Positions 1 through 8,577 of a DNA stretch of 39,854 nucleotides are shown here, one piece after another. The notes beneath the pieces are model-generated. The model saw only the letters and a list, made by a program, of their open reading frames with translations, searched no databases and was not told the origin of the DNA. The translations under genes and the position numbers were made by a program. Origin of the DNA: a virus. Numbering within the stretch: position 1 is the stretch's first letter; the number at the start of each line of letters is the position of its first letter. The stretch lies in IMG/VR virus record IMGVR_UViG_3300025849_003637, positions 1 through 39,854 of that record; one strand, given 5' to 3'.

Positions 1-18
1 TAAACTTTTCTTTAGTCA

Positions 19-813
19 CTATACTTCTCTTTGATCTTCAAAAGCAATAATGTGTGGTCTCCAAGTCATACGATAACCATTATCTCTTACCCAATCAAAT
101 ACTAAGGGATAGGATTTGAATAGTGATTCTCTACTATCACCTGCTGGCATAAACCATACTTTATCGTTTGGAACGTTTATAACATCTAAAAAATCTATGA
201 TTTCTGCTAACGCACCTTCATCTTTACCATCCCATACTGGTTTGATGTGGTAATCCGCATGGTAATCTAGCGTTTTACGTATAGCATCAACGTTTAAACG
301 CAGTTTATTATGTTGTTTAACCATCTTAGCGCCCATCTTTTCGTCTAGTATTTTTCCGTTAGGTAAAGTAGCTCCAATAACAGGAACACTATTACCAAAC
401 TTAGGGGATAGTGAAATAAGATTAATAGGATAATCGGTTTCTAAGAAGTGAGAACCCTCAGTTTCGATTGTAATAAAAATACCTCTTTCGTTAGCAAAGT
501 TAGTTAACTCGTTACATAAAGCAGCATGCATAGTTGGAGATCCTCCTGTTAACATCATCTCTTTGATGTGGGGATTCTCATCATAAGCTTTAATAATATC
601 TTTAAAGTTATAAGTACCTTTTTCTGGGTGGATTGATGTATACCAAGAATCACACCAGCCACCTTCTCCAAAGTAGCATCGGTGAGTACATCCAGTAGTT
701 CTTATAACTACAGTTGGATAACCTGCTCTAGATCCTTCTGATTGTACCGCTGTGTAGATTTCAACGATAGGGAGGTTTTTTTCGTAATCCTCAATACGTT
801 TTAGTTTTGACAT
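19..813 (-). CDS. queE: 7-carboxy-7-deazaguanine synthase (QueE), radical SAM
   Basis: Predicted to convert 6-carboxytetrahydropterin to 7-carboxy-7-deazaguanine (CDG), the second committed step toward preQ0. The 264-residue protein opens with the QueE-type segment PIVEIYTAVQSEG (residues 15-27), which precedes the radical-SAM cluster loop. The cluster cysteines appear to be C42, C46 and C54, so the spacing is CX3CX7C rather than the usual CX3CX2C; a GEGGW insert lies before the last cysteine. The MLTGGSPT segment (about 87-94) fits the SAM-binding GGEP-like motif. The gene is separated from queC and queD by about 11 kb of virion genes and has its own class I promoter. The family call is firm; the altered cluster loop is the oddity. 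Confidence 0.9.
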   Translation of the reverse strand: MSKLKRIEDYEKNLPIVEIYTAVQSEGSRAGYPTVVIRTTGCTHRCYFGEGGWCDSWYTSIHPEKGTYNFKDIIKAYDENPHIKEMMLTGGSPTMHAALCNELTNFANERGIFITIETEGSHFLETDYPINLISLSPKFGNSVPVIGATLPNGKILDEKMGAKMVKQHNKLRLNVDAIRKTLDYHADYHIKPVWDGKDEGALAEIIDFLDVINVPNDKVWFMPAGDSRESLFKSYPLVFDWVRDNGYRMTWRPHIIAFEDQREV

Positions 814-865
814 ATGTTAATTTTTTTAAGTGGTTGTACAGTCACTTTGAACCGTTTTATTGGAT

Positions 866-896
866 TCAATATAATAAGGCCCCCTATGGGAGCCAA
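866..896 (-). promoter_or_regulatory. Class I (Bacteroidetes-type) promoter of queE with hairpin in spacer
   Basis: On the minus strand a TTG (894-896) is followed by exactly 20 nt and then TATATTGA (866-873). This matches the known Bacteroidetes primary sigma pattern (-33 TTG, -7 TAnnTTTG). The 20-nt spacer is mostly the hairpin GGCTCCCATAGGGGGCC. A leader of roughly 50 nt would precede the queE ATG at 813. Confidence 0.6.
878..894 (-). terminator. Hairpin terminator after the 923-1654 gene
   Basis: GGCTCCCATAGGGGGCC on the minus strand forms a 7-pair stem (one T-G wobble) with an ATA loop and is followed by TTATTATATT. It lies just downstream of the last virion gene. Nearly the same hairpin occurs at 39234-39250. 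It also occupies the queE promoter spacer, so terminator and promoter are merged. Confidence 0.6.
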
Positions 897-922
897 ATTA
901 CTTTATATATTTTTTATTAATT

Positions 923-1654
923 TTAAACAAGAGTCCATTGTTTGTCATTAAATGATGAATGACCTGACACAGCATATCGATGTAATATTGAGGTTACGGG
1001 GTAAACATCTGTTGGATTCATCCCATCATCTGTGGTGGTTACTGTTATTGATATGGTTACAACAGTACCTACAGTTAACCCTGTATAGCCATAACCTTGA
1101 TATCCAGATCTAGCATTTGATGTATAGGTTACAGTACCATTCTTTGCGAAAGAAACACTATAAGATAATACTTGACTGTGGGCTGTGCCACCACCTTGAA
1201 AAATAGGTCTTGTATTACCTACCGCCGTAACGGTAAAATTACATGAAGAAGAAAGTGTATGGCTTGATCCGTTAGAATAGGTAGTAGTATTAGGACTAGC
1301 TGAAACGGAACCAGAAAATGTTGGGTAAACTGCGGCAGGACCTGCTCCTTGATAGACTGTATCCGTAAGTGCGTTTATTGGGTCTATGGTGTTTGTTGCT
1401 GTATAGGTTCGATTTATAGCACCTGCTCCATTTCCTCGTTTAGATTGGCTTGAAGTTGTTGAAAAAGTACCACCTGGGCCCATAGTATGAACCGTAGCCC
1501 CAGTAACACTTAAAGTAAAGGTAGCACCAGCATCACCTATGACAGAATGAGTTAGGGTTGATGATGATGTTCCTGGGATGGAAGATGGGGTTACTGAGTA
1601 TGAAAGTATATTTGGAATTGATCCACCTGAGATAAGTAATCTTTTATTAATCAT
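923..1654 (-). CDS. Putative virion or tail-fibre-associated protein, Ser/Thr/Gly rich
   Basis: No family was recognised. The 243-residue protein is dominated by Ser, Thr, Gly and Val in alternating beta-like patterns (for example GTVVTISITVTTTDDG), typical of phage surface fibres or Ig-like decoration domains. The opening MINKRLLISGG resembles the short polar N-termini of neighbouring fibre proteins. There is no signal peptide. It is the last gene of the virion block and is followed by a hairpin terminator. A virion role rests on composition and position only. Confidence 0.5.
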   Translation of the reverse strand: MINKRLLISGGSIPNILSYSVTPSSIPGTSSSTLTHSVIGDAGATFTLSVTGATVHTMGPGGTFSTTSSQSKRGNGAGAINRTYTATNTIDPINALTDTVYQGAGPAAVYPTFSGSVSASPNTTTYSNGSSHTLSSSCNFTVTAVGNTRPIFQGGGTAHSQVLSYSVSFAKNGTVTYTSNARSGYQGYGYTGLTVGTVVTISITVTTTDDGMNPTDVYPVTSILHRYAVSGHSSFNDKQWTLV

Positions 1655-1672
1655 AGAGTGATGTATATCGAA

Positions 1673-2146
1673 TTATAATAATATATCAAATGTTATTACT
1701 GCCTCTTTATCTGTCAATGCATTTATCTCTGTTTCTTTAGAATCCACAAGTAATCTGATTCCATCTCTTAAAATGGTTATATTCTCAGGTACCTCAATAT
1801 TTTTTTCAGTTTTACGTAATAAAAACCAATCGGTTTTAGCAAGTTTTACATTAGCATTTGTTTTTAACTCCACTATCTTTGAAGTTTTTAAGTCTTCTAA
1901 AGAATCCAATTCTTTTTCTACAACATCATATACAAAGCACTCTTGTGAACTATCAAAATGTAAGTTATTAATGTCTTGAATAACGTTGTTATATGTAGGA
2001 ACTACTACATCATAAAAACCTAACTGTTTAAGTTCTTCTTCAGATAGTGTGTTTGCCTTTAAAATAGTTTCTCCTGTAGTTTTCTCTAGTGTTTTTGGGA
2101 TAGCATTGTACTCTACAACCTCCCCGTTTTCTATTCTTGCTTTCAT
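1673..2146 (-). CDS. Tail-fibre assembly/chaperone-like protein
   Basis: This 157-residue, acidic, soluble protein has no signal peptide. Its second half holds NANVKLAKTDWFLLRK followed by VPENITILRDGIR, which resembles the W-x-R ... P-x-x-x-x-R-x-x-I/L-R pattern at the C-terminus of many phage tail-fibre assembly proteins. It sits between fibre-like genes, as fibre chaperones usually do. The role is inferred from this pattern and the position; no catalytic motif is seen. Confidence 0.4.
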   Translation of the reverse strand: MKARIENGEVVEYNAIPKTLEKTTGETILKANTLSEEELKQLGFYDVVVPTYNNVIQDINNLHFDSSQECFVYDVVEKELDSLEDLKTSKIVELKTNANVKLAKTDWFLLRKTEKNIEVPENITILRDGIRLLVDSKETEINALTDKEAVITFDILL

Positions 2147-2148
2147 TA

Positions 2149-2484
2149 TTATGATGGTGTTCCTATTGTTGCGAAATATGATGGTGTGGTTTGATCAACA
2201 CAGAGAATCTGTATTAAAGTAACTCCAGCTTCATCTACTGTGTTTCCTGTTATTTCTGCTACTGATGAGGGTAATGTAATTGCAAAATCCCCAGTTACAA
2301 CAATATCTTTAACTGCTGCAAGTTGTGGATTTGAGAAATTAAATGTTGTAGGTTCAGTTATTGTTATGTTAAATATGTCTGCTTCTTCAAAATTGAAAGT
2401 AGCAACTCCAGATGAGGGTGTTACGGTATGGGCAACACCTACAGGTTTGGGGGGTATTGGGAAGAAAGTGGATAGTTTATTCAT
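2149..2484 (-). CDS. Small virion-associated protein of unknown function
   Basis: A 111-residue protein with alternating hydrophobic and Thr-rich segments that suggest a beta-sandwich. Its N-terminus, MNKLSTFFPIPP, resembles MGDFSTYFPLPSS of the fibre protein at 2797-3633, so the two may share an attachment peptide. It ends two bases before the 1673-2146 gene begins and is probably co-transcribed with its neighbours. No function can be named. Confidence 0.45.
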   Translation of the reverse strand: MNKLSTFFPIPPKPVGVAHTVTPSSGVATFNFEEADIFNITITEPTTFNFSNPQLAAVKDIVVTGDFAITLPSSVAEITGNTVDEAGVTLIQILCVDQTTPSYFATIGTPS

Positions 2485-2501
2485 ATTGTTGTTTTATATT
2501 A

Positions 2502-2786
2502 TTATAATGTTGGTCTTATGTCTGGGAAATTGGGTGTTGAAGGCCATTCCCTTAGAGTTACTCTATAAGCCATATAATCACTATGTTGAGGGTGATCGGT
2601 TGTGGGAACTATGTAGTCTGTATTTTTAAGTTCTTCATCTCTCCATTCTCTTTCAAATTGATCTAAAAATGAATCATCATGTTCTTCAATATAATCATAG
2701 AAATTTGAATCATTATTTAAATCCTCCATAGTAGAGAATATTCCTATTACTTGGGGTGGGTGATCAAGAAATTTTACGTATTTCAT
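2502..2786 (-). CDS. Phage tail assembly chaperone-like protein
   Basis: This 94-residue, strongly acidic protein ends with the pattern HPQHSDYMAYRVTLREWP then NFPDIRP. That resembles the R-x-x-LRDWP...FP...P signature near the C-terminus of short tail or fibre assembly proteins in T4-like marine phages. It lies between two fibre-type genes. The call rests on this short motif and the context. Confidence 0.45.
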   Translation of the reverse strand: MKYVKFLDHPPQVIGIFSTMEDLNNDSNFYDYIEEHDDSFLDQFEREWRDEELKNTDYIVPTTDHPQHSDYMAYRVTLREWPSTPNFPDIRPTL

Positions 2787-2796
2787 ATTTTATATT

Positions 2797-3633
2797 TTAA
2801 AATTGTGTTACACAACAAGCATACCCTCTTGAAGTTTGGTTTGGAAGTGTGTAATAAGTTTCAAATTCAATATTTAGTGATGTTTCATATTTTAATCCAG
2901 GTACATTATATCGTCTTGATACATCAGCATCATAAAATGAAAAATTAAGAGCTGAACCATATGTGGAACCATTAGAACCTGTAAATCTTCCTATGAAACT
3001 TGTCGCACCATCTATAGCATTGAGAAATATCCCTTTTGTTGATGATGATAACGATGGAATGGTAGGATAACGATTTATTCCAGCATAACCGTTGTTATCA
3101 TTCCCATATCTATATTCACTAAAAAGTGGAAGACCTAAAGCTATATTACTTGCAACATAACTATTAGTAGAAGCTGAAGTTGAAGAAGTTATTATTGAAG
3201 TTGGAGTTGATAATATAAAGGGAGTACCACCATCAATAGTTACTCTCATATCAAGTTGTGTCCTAGTAGTAGTAGCAGTAGAACCAACTCTACTTCTAAT
3301 ATACCCATAAGCCCACCAAAATATACCCCCACCAGATGTATCATTAAATACTGATGTGTAATTTGAGGTAGATGATGATAAAGTACCTGAGGTAATTGAT
3401 GGGTGAGATGGTCTGGTTATTTTGTAACCAGGGAGAGATGGTTGATTATATGCTGAGGTGGAACTTTGTGGTCTGCGAGTTTCAATTCCACTAACATAAG
3501 CATCAAAATTATCCTGTATATCTCCACTTAGAATGGGATATTCAACCCCACCCACATTTAAAATTGTTTGATTTGTTGCACCACCACCACCACCACTTGA
3601 AGGTAAAGGAAAATATGTTGAGAAATCGCCCAT
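2797..3633 (-). CDS. Putative tail-fibre / virion surface protein
   Basis: A 278-residue protein with an N-terminal FSTYFPLPSS segment, a Gly run (about residues 14-18), then Ser/Thr/Tyr/Gly-rich beta-type sequence. It has no signal peptide or catalytic motif. Two adjacent cysteines (ACCVTQF) lie at the extreme C-terminus. Low-complexity Ser/Thr stretches and its place in a run of fibre-like genes suggest an appendage or receptor-binding component. The exact role is unknown. Confidence 0.5.
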   Translation of the reverse strand: MGDFSTYFPLPSSGGGGGATNQTILNVGGVEYPILSGDIQDNFDAYVSGIETRRPQSSTSAYNQPSLPGYKITRPSHPSITSGTLSSSTSNYTSVFNDTSGGGIFWWAYGYIRSRVGSTATTTRTQLDMRVTIDGGTPFILSTPTSIITSSTSASTNSYVASNIALGLPLFSEYRYGNDNNGYAGINRYPTIPSLSSSTKGIFLNAIDGATSFIGRFTGSNGSTYGSALNFSFYDADVSRRYNVPGLKYETSLNIEFETYYTLPNQTSRGYACCVTQF

Positions 3634-3655
3634 ATTGTTTTATTAAATTTATTAA

Positions 3656-4471
3656 TTATTGTTGATATCCATTTGAAACTATATTATCAATTTGAGTTGG
3701 TCCTGCAATCCCATCATATATGCTAAGGCTAGACCATTTGTCTGTTAACCAATCTACGTATCCACTGTTTGTACCTATCCAAAAACCAGTACCATTTCCC
3801 GCGTTGACAACTGATGTTGGGAAATTACCACTAGGTAATGTAGTTGTATTTATTAGGGTTGATGATGTAGAACCTTCAACCCCCACATATGTTTTTACGG
3901 TATCCACAGTAAAAGTTGTAGTTATATTATACCATGTGTTAGTAGACATACCACCATCTGTAAAAGTGGCTATTGCTGTATTCCCTGAGTATATTCTAAG
4001 TGATTGTGTACCGGAGTTATTTCTACGAACTAATCTTATATCAGAGGTTCCATTAATATTAAATGACCATATTGCTCTGTCTGAGTTAAATCCTGGGTTG
4101 TTTGGTTTATTACCCCAATATGATACACTAAATTCTGTAGGTCTAGTAAAACCTGTTCTTCTACCATGAGAACCAGCACCATTTAACTGCCAATACTTAT
4201 CTCCAACTACATTATTATAAGAACCATAGAAAAATGCTCCTGGACTACCACTAGCATAAGGTCCTAAAACTAAACCATTTATTACGTCGGTACATGTAGA
4301 CCCTCCATTAGTAAAGGAAGATGCATCCCATGCTCTCCATGAATTGTTTATAGTAGCTACGGGGTCTGGGGCATCATTATATACTAACTCAGTTCCTATA
4401 TAGATTTTCCCTATAGCTTCGGTCCCTGCGTATACTTTTCCTATATTATTTGTTCCTAGTTTTAATGACAT
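3656..4471 (-). CDS. Virion protein with concanavalin A/LamG-like lectin domain
   Basis: The N-terminus carries two copies of a short motif (IGKVYAGTEAIGKIYIGTELVY, split here as IGKVYAGTEA and IGKIYIGTEL), common at the start of phage appendage proteins. From about residue 45 to the end the sequence follows the LamG/concanavalin A-like jelly-roll pattern: EFSVSYWG, RAIWSFN, LRIYSGNTAIATFTDGG, NTWYNITTTFT, then a late WSSLSIYDG strand. Such domains bind glycans, so this is a candidate receptor-binding lectin. It has no signal peptide. The fold call is by pattern. Confidence 0.6.
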   Translation of the reverse strand: MSLKLGTNNIGKVYAGTEAIGKIYIGTELVYNDAPDPVATINNSWRAWDASSFTNGGSTCTDVINGLVLGPYASGSPGAFFYGSYNNVVGDKYWQLNGAGSHGRRTGFTRPTEFSVSYWGNKPNNPGFNSDRAIWSFNINGTSDIRLVRRNNSGTQSLRIYSGNTAIATFTDGGMSTNTWYNITTTFTVDTVKTYVGVEGSTSSTLINTTTLPSGNFPTSVVNAGNGTGFWIGTNSGYVDWLTDKWSSLSIYDGIAGPTQIDNIVSNGYQQ

Positions 4472-4490
4472 ATTTATTTATTGGGATAAA

Positions 4491-6242
4491 TTATTCTCTT
4501 ACAAATGTAATATATCCAGCTGTACCTATATCTCCATTATCAGCTATCTTAAATTTAAATGGACCTTCTGCATTAGGTAAAGCTCCTGTGTCTTCTATAT
4601 AGTATTTAGCTGAACTACTTCCATCTTTGGATATAATACCACTTGATTTGATATTACCCATAGTGGCATTACCTATAGTAGCATCTCCAGGTGATGGAGA
4701 TACTTCGTATGATGATGGTGATGCTAGTGCTGTAAATAGATGGGTGTTAGAATCATCATAGTATGTAGGCCCATCTTGGTAAGCGTATAAACGTGATTCA
4801 CCTACAGGGAAGGCTCTATCGGAGTTATTTTCATCTATATAAATCCAATTTGTTGTAAATGTTTTTGAAGTTCCATCATCAAAAATTAAAGAACTATAAG
4901 TTTTACCATCCTCTAGACCTACTCCTGATCCAGTGTTAAACATAATATATACTACATCTGTTGTAGCACCTCCACTACTAAGTATATCGGATTCAAATCC
5001 ACTACTTACTAAAGAATAATTAATGGTTGGTAAAGAAACATTATCTCCACCTGTTAAAATTATATTACTTCTACCTGTTATATCTCCTGTTACTGTTATA
5101 CCACCTGTAGTAGTCAACTCACCACCAGATCCTGCCACTGTAGCTACATCTAATTGACCTAGCCCTGCTGGGGAGTTGTAATCATTAAGTGATCTATTTC
5201 CAGTATCATCATAAATGATGAGTTGGGTTGGGTTGTCAGTATATAGTATTGAATTTCCTGTACCTAAGTTTAGATCAGCATTACCTTGTGCTAAATATAC
5301 CCACTCTCTTGTATAAGTAGAGGGATCATTACTTGGGTAATTTGTAGAAGATCCTAATGTTACAGCAGAATATGTTTGGTTATCTACTAAGTTGGTTGCT
5401 TGGCCCGTATTAAAGTTAATATAATCAACATTTCCCTTAGAATTTACTACTCCATTTCCAAAAGTAACGTTATTAATTTCTGATGTGGTTAACGAAATAG
5501 TTGATTCTCCTACTCCTCCAATTGTTCCTCCAATAGATACGTTTTGTGTTACTGTTAAGGGTGAAGTAATTGTAGTTCCGGCTTCTGCCTCTACTCCTCC
5601 AAAAGCTAAAGTTGTTGGAGAAGTTACTCCAGAACCTTCATTGTAACTCCCATTTCCATCTATAAAATCAGATGGTTGGAATACACCATTGGCTCCAGTA
5701 CCTCCCATATAGATAAGACCTGAATTATTAGCTGCGGCAGAAATTCTTACAGTAAGAATATCACCATCACCATCTGTGTATGTTACTGGGAAGGGTGTTG
5801 TTATGGAGGATAATGAAGAGTTGAGTGGATTATTATTGTTATAATTACTTTCAATAAATGGTCCTACTACTCCAGTATCATTTACAGCTATCATTTCAAA
5901 TCCAGACCCTCCTAAACTGGCAGCTTCAAAAGCAGTCCCAAATGAAGGGGAAATACCTAGGAATGTGTCTGATATACAAATATTCCCTCCTTGAGTAAAA
6001 ATATTATTAGGTGTAACTTCTGTATATGTTATTCCATTGTCGGCATTAGGGGTAAAACCTGCGTTTTGTGCTGTTATTGGTGAATCCACAAATGCGCCAC
6101 TAATATTTAATGGCATGCTACCTGTGGTTGGGTTTGTACCACCAACACCTGTTAATTTAGATCCATCTCCTTGAAACGAACCACTCATTGATCCTGAAAT
6201 ACTGCCGGAAACATTTATTGATCCTGTTACTTGTAATGCCAT
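4491..6242 (-). CDS. Large tail-fibre protein
   Basis: A 583-residue protein starting MALQVTGSINVSGSISGS and then MSGSFQGDGSKLTGV, a motif common in marine phage fibres. Residues of about 36-58 (PTTGSMPLNISGAFVDSP) recur almost exactly in the next fibre gene at 6261-8369. The rest is Gly/Ser/Thr/Asn-rich beta sequence without catalytic motifs. It probably forms a trimeric fibre or baseplate appendage. Two stretches share near-identical DNA with the neighbouring gene, which could allow recombination between them. Confidence 0.65.
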   Translation of the reverse strand: MALQVTGSINVSGSISGSMSGSFQGDGSKLTGVGGTNPTTGSMPLNISGAFVDSPITAQNAGFTPNADNGITYTEVTPNNIFTQGGNICISDTFLGISPSFGTAFEAASLGGSGFEMIAVNDTGVVGPFIESNYNNNNPLNSSLSSITTPFPVTYTDGDGDILTVRISAAANNSGLIYMGGTGANGVFQPSDFIDGNGSYNEGSGVTSPTTLAFGGVEAEAGTTITSPLTVTQNVSIGGTIGGVGESTISLTTSEINNVTFGNGVVNSKGNVDYINFNTGQATNLVDNQTYSAVTLGSSTNYPSNDPSTYTREWVYLAQGNADLNLGTGNSILYTDNPTQLIIYDDTGNRSLNDYNSPAGLGQLDVATVAGSGGELTTTGGITVTGDITGRSNIILTGGDNVSLPTINYSLVSSGFESDILSSGGATTDVVYIMFNTGSGVGLEDGKTYSSLIFDDGTSKTFTTNWIYIDENNSDRAFPVGESRLYAYQDGPTYYDDSNTHLFTALASPSSYEVSPSPGDATIGNATMGNIKSSGIISKDGSSSAKYYIEDTGALPNAEGPFKFKIADNGDIGTAGYITFVRE

Positions 6243-6260
6243 ATCTTATTTTATTGTTGT

Positions 6261-8369
6261 TTATGAAAGTCTTATCGCTATAAGGTTACCATTTCTATAT
6301 AATCCACCTAATGCTATACCCCCTATGGCTGCTGCTGTATCATCAGCAAAGTTACCACTTTGGGATATTTCAGGTAATACTATTTGTAGTGTTTCAAAGT
6401 TAGCTTCACTACCAACCATACTTAAACTACCAGTTATTCTAACATCCGCGGATGAAGATATAAATGTTCCTCCATCATACCAAACGGATGATGCACTACC
6501 TGTGGTAGATCCAGCAACAGTTCCTATCAAAACCCACCCTTGATTTCCTCCAGCATATGTTAATGTAAACGATGCCGTTGCTAAATCTAAAGTTAGGTCA
6601 TTTGCGCTACCCATTATTAACTCTCCATTTCTACCTAATATGTTACCTGCTATATTAGATCTATTAGAAATTTGAATTGAATCCCCATTTGTTGGGTTTA
6701 AAGGTAAGGTTAATGTATATGCTGTGGATGTTTCAAATACATATGTTTTACCTTTTTCAGCGGTAGTATTTGATGTTACATATTCTGAAGGGAATCCACT
6801 ACCCCCACCATTCAAAGCATATGATGCTGTTAAAGCGTATGAAGCTGATGTTGCTGTTTGAGCGTATGATGAGCTTACTTCATGAGTAATCTCATGTGAT
6901 GATGATATAGCGTATGATGCTGTTAAAGCATATGAAGATGTTAATGAATTACCACTACCATTTAGAGCATATGATGCTGTTAAGGCGTATGATGATGAAA
7001 CAATGTTAGTTAATCCACTTCCATCTCCTTGAAACGAACCACTCATTGATCCTGAAATACTGTCGGAAACATTTACTGATCCTGTTACTAGTAAATTACT
7101 AGATACTGTTAGATCACCTGTTACTGTTGTGCTAGCTGTAGTTGTTGTAGTCTCATCAAACGTTAAAGTCAACGCTGTTCCTCCGTTATAGCTCGTTCTA
7201 ATCGCTGGAGTAACATCCATGTTTATCCCAAAAGGGGCAGCACCTGTATTTAACGATCCACGAAATGTAGTGACTGTATAAGACTCATTATTTTGAGCTT
7301 CTGTAAAGGTAAACACTGTTCCTGCGTTAAGAAGAGCTTGTAATCTATCATTCTCTGCTTGAGCAGCCAAGAGAGTATCTCCAGCGGAGTTGCCTGCTGC
7401 AAATCTAAGATCAATAAAGACTGTACTGCCCGCGGATTCACCTAGAAAAGCTGTACCGTTTATTGTTGTTGATGTAGTTGAACTCCCTCCTGGCATTGCT
7501 GTTATTGGTGAATCCACAAATGCTCCACTAATATTTAATGGCATGCTACCTGTGGTTGGGTTTGTACTACCCCCACCATTCAAAGCATATGATGCTGTTA
7601 AAGCGTATGAAGCTGATAGTGAAGAAGTTAAAACGGCTGTAGGTACTCCATCTCCATCTCCAACCCAAACATGTCCTGATTCTAAATTAGGTAAATCATT
7701 TGATCTACCTGAACCTTGTATAAGTATTTCTCCTTCAGTTGCATTTACTTTACCTACAACTCCAATATTTTGGATAAAACTACTACCTGTAGGTTTAGTT
7801 TGTGTAAAATCTCCATTAGAATTTACATATATGTTTTTACCTGCTGTAAATCCTGCTGTATCTACTCCTATTATTTTACCACTTACAACTGCTGTTCCTG
7901 AGGTATTAGCCGTTAGTGATTCTCCAAGTACCCCAATTGCAGGCATTGTATTTGAAGAGAGATTAGAAGCTATAGCTATATTAATATTATCTCCTGTAAC
8001 CCCAGTAGCGTATACAGGTACTCCTTTAGCTATACTACCACCTGATGTATTCTTAACATTTACTACTATTTCATTTGCAGTTAAAGAGTGTTGGGAATCT
8101 GCAGCGTATGATGCTGTATGGGAGTATGATGCTGTTAAAGCGTATGATGCACTTATACTTTCTAATAAGTTTCTAGCATCTGATGCTGATCCACTTAAAG
8201 CTGCTATTGAAGCGCTTATCGCTTGATCAGTTGTTGTAAGTGAAGCACTTAAGTTAGATATCGGGAGAGTAGATGAACCACTAACTTGGTCAGCCAATAC
8301 ATAACCCGAATCATTTGTTAATTGGGATATATTGGATCCACTTATTATTACTTTTTTCCAATTTGGCAT
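6261..8369 (-). CDS. Large modular tail-fibre protein with SYALTASY repeats
   Basis: A 702-residue protein beginning MPNWKKVIISGSNISQL. It carries one copy of the ASLTTTDQAIS...GSASDARNLL module that is repeated in the 8762-9889 gene, then multiple SSYALTASYALNG-type repeats, a SGSFQGDGSGLTN motif, and a C-terminal FADDTAAAIGGIALGGLYR segment also present in the 110-residue protein at 11961-12293. It has no signal peptide. The module sharing suggests mosaic evolution of an appendage; the repeats may form a triple-stranded or coiled-coil shaft. Confidence 0.7.
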   Translation of the reverse strand: MPNWKKVIISGSNISQLTNDSGYVLADQVSGSSTLPISNLSASLTTTDQAISASIAALSGSASDARNLLESISASYALTASYSHTASYAADSQHSLTANEIVVNVKNTSGGSIAKGVPVYATGVTGDNINIAIASNLSSNTMPAIGVLGESLTANTSGTAVVSGKIIGVDTAGFTAGKNIYVNSNGDFTQTKPTGSSFIQNIGVVGKVNATEGEILIQGSGRSNDLPNLESGHVWVGDGDGVPTAVLTSSLSASYALTASYALNGGGSTNPTTGSMPLNISGAFVDSPITAMPGGSSTTSTTINGTAFLGESAGSTVFIDLRFAAGNSAGDTLLAAQAENDRLQALLNAGTVFTFTEAQNNESYTVTTFRGSLNTGAAPFGINMDVTPAIRTSYNGGTALTLTFDETTTTTASTTVTGDLTVSSNLLVTGSVNVSDSISGSMSGSFQGDGSGLTNIVSSSYALTASYALNGSGNSLTSSYALTASYAISSSHEITHEVSSSYAQTATSASYALTASYALNGGGSGFPSEYVTSNTTAEKGKTYVFETSTAYTLTLPLNPTNGDSIQISNRSNIAGNILGRNGELIMGSANDLTLDLATASFTLTYAGGNQGWVLIGTVAGSTTGSASSVWYDGGTFISSSADVRITGSLSMVGSEANFETLQIVLPEISQSGNFADDTAAAIGGIALGGLYRNGNLIAIRLS

Positions 8370-8408
8370 TTTACTTTTATATTAGGTTGGTTACAATCTT
8401 GCCCACTT

Positions 8409-8420
8409 CCCCTATTGGGG
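8409..8420. other. Short inverted repeat CCCC-TATT-GGGG
   Basis: A 4-pair GC hairpin between the small gene at 8434-8577 and the fibre gene starting at 8369. It repeats the core of the longer hairpin at 8702-8723. It lacks a T-tract on the minus strand, so it is more likely a weak structure in the leader of the fibre gene than a terminator. Confidence 0.35.
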
Positions 8421-8433
8421 CCGTAATACATTT

Positions 8434-8577
8434 TTACTTATTCATATTTGATGCATGCATTTGTAGTTTATTCAATACACTAGCTACTAACATAGCATCT
8501 TTTCCTTTTATACTTAAATTCATAACAGCTTTAGCTATTACAGCCATTTCTTGCTCAGTTAAATCGAGACTATACAT
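8434..8577 (-). CDS. Small helical protein, 47 aa
   Basis: The frame reads MYSLDLTEQEMAVIAKAV and continues to an end HASNMNK. It would be an amphipathic helical soluble peptide with no membrane segment. Its ATG overlaps the stop of the preceding small gene by 8 nt (ATGTATAG), which suggests translational coupling. It fills part of an otherwise gene-free stretch within the fibre block. Function unknown; the T-x-x-E start and the coupling support it as real. Confidence 0.6.
   Translation of the reverse strand: MYSLDLTEQEMAVIAKAVMNLSIKGKDAMLVASVLNKLQMHASNMNK

Noticed and set aside
7390-8226. A 278-codon open frame on the plus strand opposite the fibre gene
   Set aside because: It is antisense to the repetitive 702-residue fibre gene; its composition (Pro/Val/Ile rich) is what the complement of Ser/Thr/Gly repeats produces. 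No promoter or leader is seen on the plus strand.
8370-8433. A 27-codon frame starting MYYGPNRG ahead of the fibre gene
   Set aside because: Very short, reaches into the start of the fibre gene, and its DNA is explained by a weak hairpin. I have no support for translation.
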